A stretch of DNA of 64,000 nt, from the NCBI GenBank assembly GCA_015064955.1, contig SVRD01000001.1, forward strand, positions 1 through 64,000, written 5' to 3'. Below, piece by piece: positions 32,340 to 39,980 of this stretch. The notes below the pieces were generated by a model that saw only the letters and a program-made list of their open reading frames with translations, was not told where the DNA came from and made no database searches. Numbering within the stretch: position 1 is the stretch's first letter; every line of letters starts with the position of its first letter. The translations under genes were made by a program, and so were the position numbers. The DNA comes from Oscillospiraceae bacterium (GTDB lineage Bacteria > Bacillota > Clostridia > Oscillospirales > CAG-382).

Positions 32340-33029
32340 ATGATAATAGAAGGACTTCAAAAGACAACTCTGCTCGACTATCCCGGCAACGTAGCCTGCA
32401 CGCTGTTTGCACACGGCTGTAATCTGCGCTGTCCCTTTTGCCACAACGCAGGACTTGTGGTGCGTCAGCCCGCCAATATCATAAATAAGGAAGAAATAGC
32501 CGCCTTTCTCGAAAAGCGCAAGGGTATACTCGACGGCATCTGTCTTACCGGCGGCGAGCCGCTCGCGCAGAAGGATTCGCTCGAGTTTATCGAATTCTTA
32601 AAAAGCTTCGGCTATAAAATAAAGCTCGACACCAACGGATTTTACCCCGATAGATTGAAGGAAGCCGTCGGGCGAGGACTTATCGACTACATCGCGACCG
32701 ATATCAAATCCTCAAAAGAGGGTTACCCCCGCGCAGTCGGCATCGAGGGTATCGACATAGCTCCGATCGAGGAAAGTGTTGAATTTATTATGAGCTGCGG
32801 AGTCGATTATGAATTCCGCACGACCGCCGTCAAGGGACTGCATCTTGTGTCCGATTTCGAAAATATCGGCAAATGGATCAAGGGCGCGAAGCGGTATTTT
32901 ATTCAGCAATTTATCGACTCGGGTGACATAATCTCGGCGGGCTTCGATGCCTTTTCAAAGGAGGAAACCGAAAAACTCCTTGCGGCAGTAAGAGAAAACG
33001 TTCCCACGGCACAAATAAGAGGAATTTAG
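32340..33029 (+). CDS. nrdG: Anaerobic ribonucleotide reductase activating protein (radical SAM)
   Basis: 229 residues, matching the longer NrdG2-type activases. It begins M-I-I-E-G-L-Q-K-T-T-L-L-D-Y-P-G, then the [4Fe-4S]-binding C27-x3-C31-x2-C34 and the G-G-E-P SAM-binding motif (about 80-83). The protein cleaves S-adenosylmethionine and abstracts hydrogen from the glycine of NrdD to make the glycyl radical. AAGGA lies 8 bp upstream. nrdD follows after 200 bp with its own promoter and control site; both are on the plus strand and evidently function together. Confidence 0.92.
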   Translation: MIIEGLQKTTLLDYPGNVACTLFAHGCNLRCPFCHNAGLVVRQPANIINKEEIAAFLEKRKGILDGICLTGGEPLAQKDSLEFIEFLKSFGYKIKLDTNGFYPDRLKEAVGRGLIDYIATDIKSSKEGYPRAVGIEGIDIAPIEESVEFIMSCGVDYEFRTTAVKGLHLVSDFENIGKWIKGAKRYFIQQFIDSGDIISAGFDAFSKEETEKLLAAVRENVPTAQIRGI

Positions 33030-33078
33030 CACCGTTTTAACGTGTTATTATACCCCGTGGAAAAAATAGCCAAAAATT

Positions 33079-33127
33079 ACACAAGATATTGTGCAAAGCG
33101 ACAAAACCACAATATCTTGTGTTTTTC
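33079..33127 (+). promoter_or_regulatory. Paired NrdR-box-like sites forming one large inverted repeat
   Basis: ACACAAGATATTGTGC (33079-33094) and CCACAATATCTTGTGT (33107-33122) each resemble NrdR boxes (consensus around ACACwATATwTwGTGT) and each is itself a dyad. Together they pair as a 15-bp stem with a loop of about 13 nt followed by TTTTTC, so the same DNA could end the nrdG transcript. The boxes end 7 bp before the -35 of nrdD. Confidence 0.6.
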
Positions 33128-33129
33128 TA

Positions 33130-33158
33130 TTGACAAGAACTCAACATTATGATATCCT
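33130..33158 (+). promoter_or_regulatory. Promoter of nrdD
   Basis: TTGACA (33130-33135), 17-bp spacer, TATCCT (33153-33158); leader about 65 nt. Confidence 0.75.
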
Positions 33159-33230
33159 TAAACTCGCCAGCCGACGCCGATGCGTCGTTAGAAAGATAAA
33201 AATTTTTTTGATATAGAAAGGTAACAGATC

Positions 33231-35576
33231 ATGTATCAGGTTGTAAAAAGAAACGGCAAAACCGCAGAATTCAACATTAAAAAGATCGCCGACGCGCTCC
33301 AGAAAGCGTTTGACGCGTGCGACAGACCCAGCCACCCCAGCGTAATCGATTTCCTTGCACTCAAAGTTACCTCGGATTTCGAAAACAAGATCCAGGACGG
33401 CCTCATCGCCGTTGAAGACATTCAGGACTCCGCGGAAAGCGTACTTTCCCAAGCCGGCTATGCAGACGTTGCAAAGGCATATATCCTTTACCGCCGTCAG
33501 AGAGAAAAGCTCCGTAATATGAAGTCCACAATGCTCGACTACAAGGCATTGGTCGACAAGTACGTTAAAAACGTTGACTGGCGTGTTAAGGAAAACTCCA
33601 CCGTTACCTATTCGGTAGGCGGTCTTATCCTTTCCAACTCCGGCGCGATCACCGCGCACTATTGGCTTTCCGAAATCTACGATGACGAGATCGCCAACGC
33701 ACACAACAACGCAGAAATCCACATTCACGACCTTTCGATGCTCACAGGCTACTGTGCGGGCTGGTCTCTCAAGCAGCTCATTCAGGAGGGCTTGGGCGGC
33801 GTTCCCGGAAAGATTACCTCCTCCCCCGCAAGCCACCTCGCAACACTCTGCAACCAGATGGTAAACTTCCTCGGTATCATGCAGAACGAATGGGCGGGCG
33901 CGCAGGCGTTCTCCTCCTTCGATACCTATCTCGCTCCCTTTGTAAAGGTCGATAACCTCAACTACGATCAGGTCAAGAAGTGCATCGAATCCTTCATCTA
34001 CGGCGTAAACACTCCTTCGCGTTGGGGTACCCAGGCACCGTTCTCGAACATCACTCTCGACTGGACTGTTCCCAACGACTTGGCAGAGCTCAACTGTATC
34101 GTAGGCGGCAAGGAGGTCGACTTCAAGTACAAGGATTGTAAAGCCGAAATGGATATGATCAACAAGGCTTTCCTTGAAATTATGATCGAAGGCGACGCCA
34201 ACGGCAGAGGCTTCCAGTATCCTATCCCCACCTACTCCATCACCGCAGATTTCGACTGGTCGGAAACCGAAAACAACAAGCTTCTCTTCGAGATGACCAG
34301 CAAATACGGCACTCCCTACTTCTCCAACTATATCAACAGCGATATGGAGCCCAGCGACGTTCGTTCGATGTGCTGCAGACTCCGTCTTGACCTCCGTGAG
34401 CTCCGCAAGAAGTCCGGCGGCTTCTTCGGAAGCGGCGAAAGCACCGGCTCGGTCGGCGTTGTAACTCTTAATATGCCCCGTATTGCTTACCTCTCGGCAG
34501 ACGAAGAAGACTTTATGAAGCGTCTCGATCACCTTATGGATATCGCGGCTCGCTCGCTCAAGGTAAAGAGAACCATCATCACCAAGCTTCTTGAAGAGGG
34601 CCTCTATCCCTACACCAAGCGTTACCTCGGCACCTTCGACAACCACTTCTCCACTCTCGGTCTTGTCGGTATGAACGAAGCGGGCTTGAACGCAAAGTGG
34701 ATCCGCAAGGATATGACAAGCACCGAAACTCAGGAATTCACCAAGCGCGTGCTCAACCATATGCGTGAAAGACTTTCCGACTATCAGGAAAAATACGGTG
34801 ACCTCTACAACCTCGAAGCAACTCCCGCGGAATCGACCGCATACCGTCTTGCAAAGCACGACGTAAGCCGTTACCCCTCGATCATCACCGCAAACGAAAA
34901 CGGCACTCCCTACTACACCAACTCGAGCAACCTTCCTGTTGGCTACACCGATGATATCTTCGAAGCACTTGCTATTCAGGACGAGCTCCAGACTCTCTAC
35001 ACCTCGGGCACCGTATTCCACGCATTCCTCGGCGAAAAGCTTCCCGATTGGAAATCCGCAGCAACTCTCGTTCGCAAGATCGCAGAAAACCACAAGCTTC
35101 CCTACTACACCATTTCCCCGACCTATTCGGTATGTAAGAACCACGGCTATATCGCAGGCGAGCACTACACCTGCCCCGAATGCGGCGAAACCGCAGAGGT
35201 TTACAGCCGTATCACCGGTTACTACCGCCCCGTTCAGAACTGGAACGACGGTAAGAGCCAGGAATACAAGGATCGCGTAACCTATGACGTTCTCAACAAA
35301 ACCGAGGTCCACGTAAACACCGCAAAGGCTGACGAATCTTGCGATTGCTGCAGCGACGACATCGGCGAAACCATTCTTTTCGCAACCAAGACCTGCCCCA
35401 ACTGCCGTATCGCAGCGTCGCTTCTCGACAAGGCGAACGTTTCCTACCGCAAGGTATACGTTGAGGACGAGCCCGAGCTCGCAAAGCAGCTTGGTCTCAA
35501 GCAGGCGCCCACTCTTGTTGTCGGCAACGAAAAGATAGTCAACGTTTCCAATATCAAGAAGTACCTCGGCAACTGA
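33231..35576 (+). CDS. nrdD: Anaerobic (class III) ribonucleoside-triphosphate reductase fused to a glutaredoxin domain
   Basis: 781 residues; reduces NTPs to dNTPs without oxygen. N-terminal ATP-cone (about 1-95, V-V-K-R-N-G-K-T-A-E-F), ten-stranded barrel with M-C-C-R-L-R-L-D (thiyl-radical Cys, about 384), a zinc site C635-x2-H...C648-x2-C651 and the glycyl-radical motif R-I-T-G663-Y. Usual NrdD proteins end soon after; here a Cys-rich linker (E-S-C-D-C-C) and a complete glutaredoxin/NrdH-like domain (about 713-781) follow, with C722-P-N-C725 and the cis-Pro motif Q-A-P-T-L-V-V. The frame is continuous, so this is a true fusion. It suggests electrons come from a redoxin rather than formate; trxB is the next gene. 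Codons are strongly biased, as for a highly expressed gene. Confidence 0.93.
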   Translation: MYQVVKRNGKTAEFNIKKIADALQKAFDACDRPSHPSVIDFLALKVTSDFENKIQDGLIAVEDIQDSAESVLSQAGYADVAKAYILYRRQREKLRNMKSTMLDYKALVDKYVKNVDWRVKENSTVTYSVGGLILSNSGAITAHYWLSEIYDDEIANAHNNAEIHIHDLSMLTGYCAGWSLKQLIQEGLGGVPGKITSSPASHLATLCNQMVNFLGIMQNEWAGAQAFSSFDTYLAPFVKVDNLNYDQVKKCIESFIYGVNTPSRWGTQAPFSNITLDWTVPNDLAELNCIVGGKEVDFKYKDCKAEMDMINKAFLEIMIEGDANGRGFQYPIPTYSITADFDWSETENNKLLFEMTSKYGTPYFSNYINSDMEPSDVRSMCCRLRLDLRELRKKSGGFFGSGESTGSVGVVTLNMPRIAYLSADEEDFMKRLDHLMDIAARSLKVKRTIITKLLEEGLYPYTKRYLGTFDNHFSTLGLVGMNEAGLNAKWIRKDMTSTETQEFTKRVLNHMRERLSDYQEKYGDLYNLEATPAESTAYRLAKHDVSRYPSIITANENGTPYYTNSSNLPVGYTDDIFEALAIQDELQTLYTSGTVFHAFLGEKLPDWKSAATLVRKIAENHKLPYYTISPTYSVCKNHGYIAGEHYTCPECGETAEVYSRITGYYRPVQNWNDGKSQEYKDRVTYDVLNKTEVHVNTAKADESCDCCSDDIGETILFATKTCPNCRIAASLLDKANVSYRKVYVEDEPELAKQLGLKQAPTLVVGNEKIVNVSNIKKYLGN

Positions 35577-35596
35577 TGATCAACCGATAATAACAC

Positions 35597-35623
35597 AACC
35601 CCCGAAATCAATTTTCGGGGGTT
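35597..35623 (+). terminator. Hairpin between nrdD and trxB
   Basis: AACCCCCGAAA-TCAAT-TTTCGGGGGTTT, 11-bp arms, followed by a weak T run. It may attenuate rather than stop transcription into trxB, which starts 28 bp later without an evident promoter. Confidence 0.65.
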
Positions 35624-35650
35624 TGTAAATGAAAGGCAAGGATAGGCTTT

Positions 35651-36562
35651 ATGCACGATATAATCATCATCGGCGCAGGTCCCGCGGGACTCACCGCCGC
35701 AATATATGCTCTGCGCGCAAACAAAAGCGTGCTCATTCTCGAAAAATCGAGCTTCGGCGGACAGATGACCTTTTCCCCGAAGATCGAAAACTACCCCGGA
35801 TTTATCTCCGTCTCGGGCACCGAGCTTGCCGACAGCCTCGTCGAGCAGGCACTCGCTCAGGGCGCGGAGGTCGAGCTTGAGGAGGTCGTATCTATAACCC
35901 TCAATCCCGACTCCACCAAAACAGTCAAGACCGACTGCGGCGAGCATAACGCAAAGGCGGTAATTATCGCAACCGGCGCGAAGCACAGACTTTTGGGCGT
36001 AAAGGGCGAAACCGAGCTTATCGGCAACGGTATTTCGTTCTGCGCGGTGTGCGACGGTGCCTTCCACGCGGGCAAAAAGGTTGCGGTTATCGGCGGCGGC
36101 AATTCGGCACTTCAGGAAGCGATTTTGCTTTCCGACGTCTGCGAAAGCGTTACCGTTATTCAGAACCTCGACAATTTCACCGGCGAGCAGCGTCTTGCCG
36201 AGCAGCTTATGGCAAAGGAAAACGTCAACGCGATCTTCGGCACGGTCGTTACCGAGTTTCTCTCCGAGAACGGCGAGCTTTGCGGCTTGGTTGCCAAAAA
36301 CGTCGCAAGCGGCGAGGAAACAAAGCTTGATTTCGAGGGCGTGTTCGTGGCTATCGGACTCGCACCCGACACCGCGATCGCCGAAGGACTTGCCGAGCGC
36401 GACAAATGGGGCTATATCGTTTCGAACGAAAAATGCCTCACCGCCACCGACGGACTTTTCGTTGCGGGCGACTGCCGCACCAAAGGTGTGCGCCAGATAG
36501 CGACTGCGATTGCCGACGGCGCGACCGCCGCACTTGCGGCAAACGCTTATTTGGATAAGTAA
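35651..36562 (+). CDS. trxB: Thioredoxin-disulfide reductase (NADPH, FAD)
   Basis: 303 residues, full length. FAD-binding G-A-G-P-A-G-L-T-A-A, redox-active C131-A-V-C134 followed by D-G-A-F, NADPH-site G-G-G-N-S-A-L-Q-E-A and the C-terminal FAD motif G-L-F-V-A-G-D-C-R. It passes electrons from NADPH to thioredoxin-like partners. Directly downstream of nrdD, whose C-terminal glutaredoxin domain has a thioredoxin-reductase-compatible CPNC site, it may recharge that domain (inference). Confidence 0.93.
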   Translation: MHDIIIIGAGPAGLTAAIYALRANKSVLILEKSSFGGQMTFSPKIENYPGFISVSGTELADSLVEQALAQGAEVELEEVVSITLNPDSTKTVKTDCGEHNAKAVIIATGAKHRLLGVKGETELIGNGISFCAVCDGAFHAGKKVAVIGGGNSALQEAILLSDVCESVTVIQNLDNFTGEQRLAEQLMAKENVNAIFGTVVTEFLSENGELCGLVAKNVASGEETKLDFEGVFVAIGLAPDTAIAEGLAERDKWGYIVSNEKCLTATDGLFVAGDCRTKGVRQIATAIADGATAALAANAYLDK

Positions 36563-36584
36563 GTTGATCGATATACAAACCTAC

Positions 36585-36616
36585 GAGAGAGGAGCTTTTA
36601 AAAAAGCCCCTCTCTC
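36585..36616 (+). other. 3' hairpin after trxB, relative of the dockerin-gene palindromes
   Basis: GAGAGAGG and CCTCTCTC pair around AGCTTTTAAAAAAGC, and GCTCTCTCCCCAAAATTTTTT follows. The layout (stem, CTCYCTCCCC, AAAA) is the same as downstream of three dockerin genes (see 39932, 43827, 58976), here in the same orientation relative to trxB. Confidence 0.6.
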
Positions 36617-36674
36617 GCGCTCTCTCCCCAAAATTTTTTAGAATTAACAAAATCAAATATACATTTATGTGAAA

Positions 36675-36699
36675 CGTTACAAATTTAACGTTTATCGTT
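36675..36699. promoter_or_regulatory. Repeated AACGTT words before the DUF2975 promoter
   Basis: AACGTT occurs twice about 14 bp apart, followed by ATCGTTA, directly upstream of the promoter at 36709. A possible site for the XRE regulator of the same operon. Confidence 0.3.
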
Positions 36700-36708
36700 A
36701 ATTTGTTG

Positions 36709-36737
36709 TTGACAGAAAAGAGAACACGTGTTATTCT
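36709..36737 (+). promoter_or_regulatory. Promoter of the DUF2975/XRE operon
   Basis: TTGACA (36709-36714), 17-bp spacer, TATTCT (36732-36737). Confidence 0.8.
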
Positions 36738-36761
36738 GAAAACAGAACAGGAGGGGTTTGA

Positions 36762-37403
36762 ATGAAATTTTTCACAAAAGAAAGACTTTCTCGTTTGGCA
36801 AAGGCAATAGACGGCATCGCTTTGTTTAATATGATCTTGGTCTGTTTCTGTTTAGTGTTTATGTTGCTCACAATGATTATTCCCTCACGCAGAGAGAGGC
36901 TTTATGATATTATAACCACCAAACTCGAGTTCTCGGAAATCGTTATTAATTATCCTCACTATGACGACAATTATTTATTGCCCGAAAAGGAAATTCTTGA
37001 TATAAAATACATTTACGAGATTTCAGTAGCTACAGCAGAACTTGTTGTATATTTCTTAGGTTCTTGGTTTTTGCGAAAAATGATGAAGCCGTTAAAAGAG
37101 GCTCAGCCTTTTACGAAAGAATTTTCAGCAGGCTTTAAAAATTTAGCCATTCTTGTCTTTGTTTCAGGTGTGATTTTCTCAATTGCAAGTAACTTTTTTG
37201 ATCATTTCTTTTTCGAAGCGTACGAAATCGCCGATAGATTGCTTGTTTGGGAAGAAACGGCAACGGGCGGAAGAACTATGATGTATTCGAATTTCCAAAG
37301 TACGTCGAGTGTGAGTATCGTAACAAGCTTGTTGTTGTGGGTATTTTCAATACTGTTCAAGCACGGCGAAGCCTTACAAAAAGAATCCGACGAAACACTT
37401 TGA
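36762..37403 (+). CDS. DUF2975-family membrane protein
   Basis: 213 residues with four hydrophobic segments (about 18-42, 85-105, 125-145, 185-203). The segment M-K-P-L-K-E-A-Q-P-F-T before the third helix is the family's typical P-F-x-x-x motif. AGGAGGGG lies before the start. DUF2975 proteins are nearly always paired with a small XRE repressor, as here; the pair may act as a membrane-linked regulatory unit, but the signal is unknown. Confidence 0.85.
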   Translation: MKFFTKERLSRLAKAIDGIALFNMILVCFCLVFMLLTMIIPSRRERLYDIITTKLEFSEIVINYPHYDDNYLLPEKEILDIKYIYEISVATAELVVYFLGSWFLRKMMKPLKEAQPFTKEFSAGFKNLAILVFVSGVIFSIASNFFDHFFFEAYEIADRLLVWEETATGGRTMMYSNFQSTSSVSIVTSLLLWVFSILFKHGEALQKESDETL

Positions 37404-37415
37404 CGGGGTGCAAAA

Positions 37416-37634
37416 ATGGCAATAATTTTAAGACTTGATCGTGTTATGGCAGACAGAAAGATATCGCTTAACGAGCTTGCCGCAAAGGTAGGTATCGCAA
37501 ACGTAAACCTTTCAAAGCTAAAAACCGGCAAGGTAAGCGCGATCCGATTTTCGACTCTCGAAGCCATTTGTGACGTGCTCGACTGTCAGCCGGGAGATAT
37601 ACTTGAATACGAACGAGAAAGCAAAAGCAAATAG
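37416..37634 (+). CDS. Small XRE/Cro-type HTH regulator
   Basis: 72 residues made up of one HTH domain of the YozG type: V-M-A-D-R-K-I-S-L-N-E-L-A-A-K-V-G-I, N-L-S-K-L-K-T-G-K, and L-D-C-Q-P-G-D-I-L-E-Y. It starts 12 bp after the DUF2975 gene and is certainly cotranscribed. Likely represses its own operon. Confidence 0.9.
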   Translation: MAIILRLDRVMADRKISLNELAAKVGIANVNLSKLKTGKVSAIRFSTLEAICDVLDCQPGDILEYERESKSK

Positions 37635-37640
37635 CAAACA

Positions 37641-37672
37641 AAGCCGCGTTGAATCAACGCGGTTTTATTTTT
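37641..37672 (+). terminator. Terminator of the DUF2975/XRE operon
   Basis: AAGCCGCGTTGA/TCAACGCGGTTTT hairpin (one G-T pair) followed by a T-rich tail. Confidence 0.85.
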
Positions 37673-37820
37673 ATTTAAATGCGTTTTCTTGTGACAAATG
37701 CGGTATAAATATCGTCTTATATTACGAATGCACCAAAAAACAATGATTTCGCACCAAAACACGCACCGAAACTTGTTTTTGTTTATAATTTTAATAATAC
37801 ATTATCAAGGGGGTAAAAAT

Positions 37821-39581
37821 ATGAAACGCATCGCTATTATTCTATTGGCATTTATTCTTTTGCTTTGCGGCTGTCAAGGAACGCTGTCGGGCGAATCGTC
37901 GAAAGCGGGCGAGGGCGAATTGTCGGAAACCGCAAGTTCTCCCGCAGAAAGCGGGCAGGACAGCGAATCCCAAACCGACACAAGCGATACAAGCGAGCCC
38001 GAGGAAAGCGGAAACGAGCCGAACGAGGACGACGAGCCGTATCTTGTTATCGGCGGAGTTGCTGTCGACGAGGAGAACGCGCAGGACGTTTTCGGTGACG
38101 GCAAGGTCAGCGTCGAGTTCGACTCCGAGGGGTACGATATTTCGGTATATCTGAAGAATGCCGATATCAAGGCTATGCCCGACCCAAATTCCCCCGAGCC
38201 CGAGGCGTTATACGGCATTTACTCCAACAAGAGTCTGTTTATCTACCTCGACGGCAACAACAGCATCGCAATCGACATACCCGATATTGATTGGGTCCAC
38301 TGCTTCGGGATAAGAACCGACTCCGACGCCGCAATTCAAATAAATGGCAGCGGCAGTCTGAATATTCACACAAACGGCAACGGAACTGCTTGCGAGATCG
38401 TCGGGATCGAAACTATGCAGTTGAGCGTTCATTGTAAATCGCTCGATATAGATATCAAGGGCAACAGCGAAGTTGTCGGTATATATTCGTCTCGCGGAGT
38501 CAACGCGGGGCACCACGATCTGTTGCCGAAAATCACCGTAAATGCCGAATCGGCAAGCAAGGACGAAACAGTCTTCGGTATATTCACCTCCGAGATCGAC
38601 GTATCGCACGGGGCGATCGATATCCGCGGCTTCTCCTCTGCACCCGAGCAGGTATATACGGGAGTATCGAATTCTTCCTACAAAATCGCATTTTCCGAAG
38701 CGCCGAAAATACACGCCGACCATGGCGGCGAGGTGATTCTGCGCGGTAACGCTTCGGTTTGCTACGGCAACTACTTCTACGTTGATGAAATGCTTTTATC
38801 CGGCTTGGACGAATTTTATTACAGCACCCAGCAGGTTTTTGTTTCGGACAGTTCCGACGGCAAAAATGCGTACACAGCGGAAATCATTCACGACGAGTGC
38901 CCCGAGGCATTCAAAAAGCCTTATATCAAGATCACCGAGGGTCCGAAGGACGATTACGGAGTCTGGGTATGCGGCAAGCGGATCACGGCAGACAACGCAC
39001 AGGACGTTTTCGGTGACGGCACCGTAAAATACGATTTTCAATCAAGCACCCTCACCCTTGACAACGCGCTTCTTTCGGGCGGCGGATTTGTCGACAACCA
39101 TTTTTCCAACAGCGAATCGGTCATTTTCGCGGCAGACTCGCTGAACGTCGTTCTGCTCGGGAACAGCAAGCTTTCCTGCACGAGCGACAAGGCATCTTAT
39201 TCCTGCGCGCTGAGCGTCGACGGAATATTGCGTATCTCGGGTGACGGAAGTGTCGATCTGCGATCGGGTACGGTAAGCGGTATTTACAGCACGAGTGCGG
39301 CTATCTGCTGCAACGGATATTGGCAAGACGGCGGCAAGGTTACCGCTATCGCCGCAAGCGCTTCGGAAAACTCCGCAGAGGCGGGAAGCTACGGTATGAT
39401 AATGAATTGGGATTATTTCTATTTCTACGGAGGAGAGCTTTATGCCGAATGCGCGGACAGCAAATACTCCTATCCTCTGGATCAAAAGGGCGCGGAATTG
39501 AATTTCGTGCGTTATGAAAACGCAACCGTAGAATCGGGCACGACCGAAAACGGAAAATTTATAAGAATCAAGGAGTTGTAA
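37821..39581 (+). CDS. Lipoprotein with two DUF4353-like carbohydrate-binding-type modules
   Basis: 586 residues from the ATG at 37821, which has AAGGGGG 7 bp upstream. Leader ending L-L-C-G-C, a Ser/Glu/Asp linker, and a beta-solenoid-like body. The strand set V-x-V-x-x-x-N-A-Q-D-V-F-G-D-G occurs twice (about 90 and 395), marking two copies of a module common in clostridial surface proteins and often annotated as carbohydrate-binding. The rest is rich in short beta repeats. Function is probably adhesive; no enzyme motif was seen. Monocistronic. Confidence 0.75.
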   Translation: MKRIAIILLAFILLLCGCQGTLSGESSKAGEGELSETASSPAESGQDSESQTDTSDTSEPEESGNEPNEDDEPYLVIGGVAVDEENAQDVFGDGKVSVEFDSEGYDISVYLKNADIKAMPDPNSPEPEALYGIYSNKSLFIYLDGNNSIAIDIPDIDWVHCFGIRTDSDAAIQINGSGSLNIHTNGNGTACEIVGIETMQLSVHCKSLDIDIKGNSEVVGIYSSRGVNAGHHDLLPKITVNAESASKDETVFGIFTSEIDVSHGAIDIRGFSSAPEQVYTGVSNSSYKIAFSEAPKIHADHGGEVILRGNASVCYGNYFYVDEMLLSGLDEFYYSTQQVFVSDSSDGKNAYTAEIIHDECPEAFKKPYIKITEGPKDDYGVWVCGKRITADNAQDVFGDGTVKYDFQSSTLTLDNALLSGGGFVDNHFSNSESVIFAADSLNVVLLGNSKLSCTSDKASYSCALSVDGILRISGDGSVDLRSGTVSGIYSTSAAICCNGYWQDGGKVTAIAASASENSAEAGSYGMIMNWDYFYFYGGELYAECADSKYSYPLDQKGAELNFVRYENATVESGTTENGKFIRIKEL

Positions 39582-39589
39582 TTCCCTTC

Positions 39590-39845
39590 TCTACGACTTT
39601 TGATATTCCCCCAAAAATCTTACGATTTTCAGGGACCCCGTTAAGTTTGACAAAAATTTTATCCTCCCGCTCCGCTTTTGATATTTCCCCAAAAATCTTA
39701 CGATTTTCAGGGACCCCGTTAAGCTTGGCAAAATCTTTTTCCTCCCGCTCCGACTTTTGAAAAAGTCGGACAAAAGCTTTTTCCTCCCGCGTTGCAGGGT
39801 TATAACGTTTGTATCGCTCACACCGCGAGGGTGTTTTGTCCTTCA
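39590..39845. repeat. Mosaic repeat block 4
   Basis: Two direct copies of CCCCAAAAATCTTACGATTTTC-type hairpins with GGGACCCCGTTAAG tails (about 39608-39652 and 39676-39724), then the CCCGCGTTG...CCGCGAGGGTGTT module (39787-39835) shared with blocks 1 and 2. The GACTTTT-GAA-AAAGTC hairpin lies at about 39763. No gene. Confidence 0.75.
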
Positions 39846-39859
39846 AACTCAAAAAAACA

Positions 39860-39887
39860 AAGCCACGTTGTTTTAACGTGGCTTTTT
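39860..39887. terminator. Bidirectional terminator
   Basis: AAAGCCACGTT-GTTT-AACGTGGCTTT with an A run left and a T run right, between convergent genes. Confidence 0.85.
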
Positions 39888-39931
39888 ATTTTGTTTTTAT
39901 TCTGTTTTAAGAGTTTTTGGGGAGGGAGTTT

Positions 39932-39965
39932 GAGGGAGGGACTTTTTGCAAAAAGTCCCTCCCTC
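39932..39965 (-). other. Perfect 34-nt palindrome 3' of dockerin gene 1
   Basis: Each half is GAGGGAGGGACTTTTTG, so the two arms pair completely. It lies 15 bp past the stop codon at 39981 and is followed (minus strand) by CTCCCTCCCC and AAAAAC. There is no T run, so it is not an ordinary terminator. Confidence 0.75.
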
Positions 39966-39980
39966 ATAATATCATAATAT

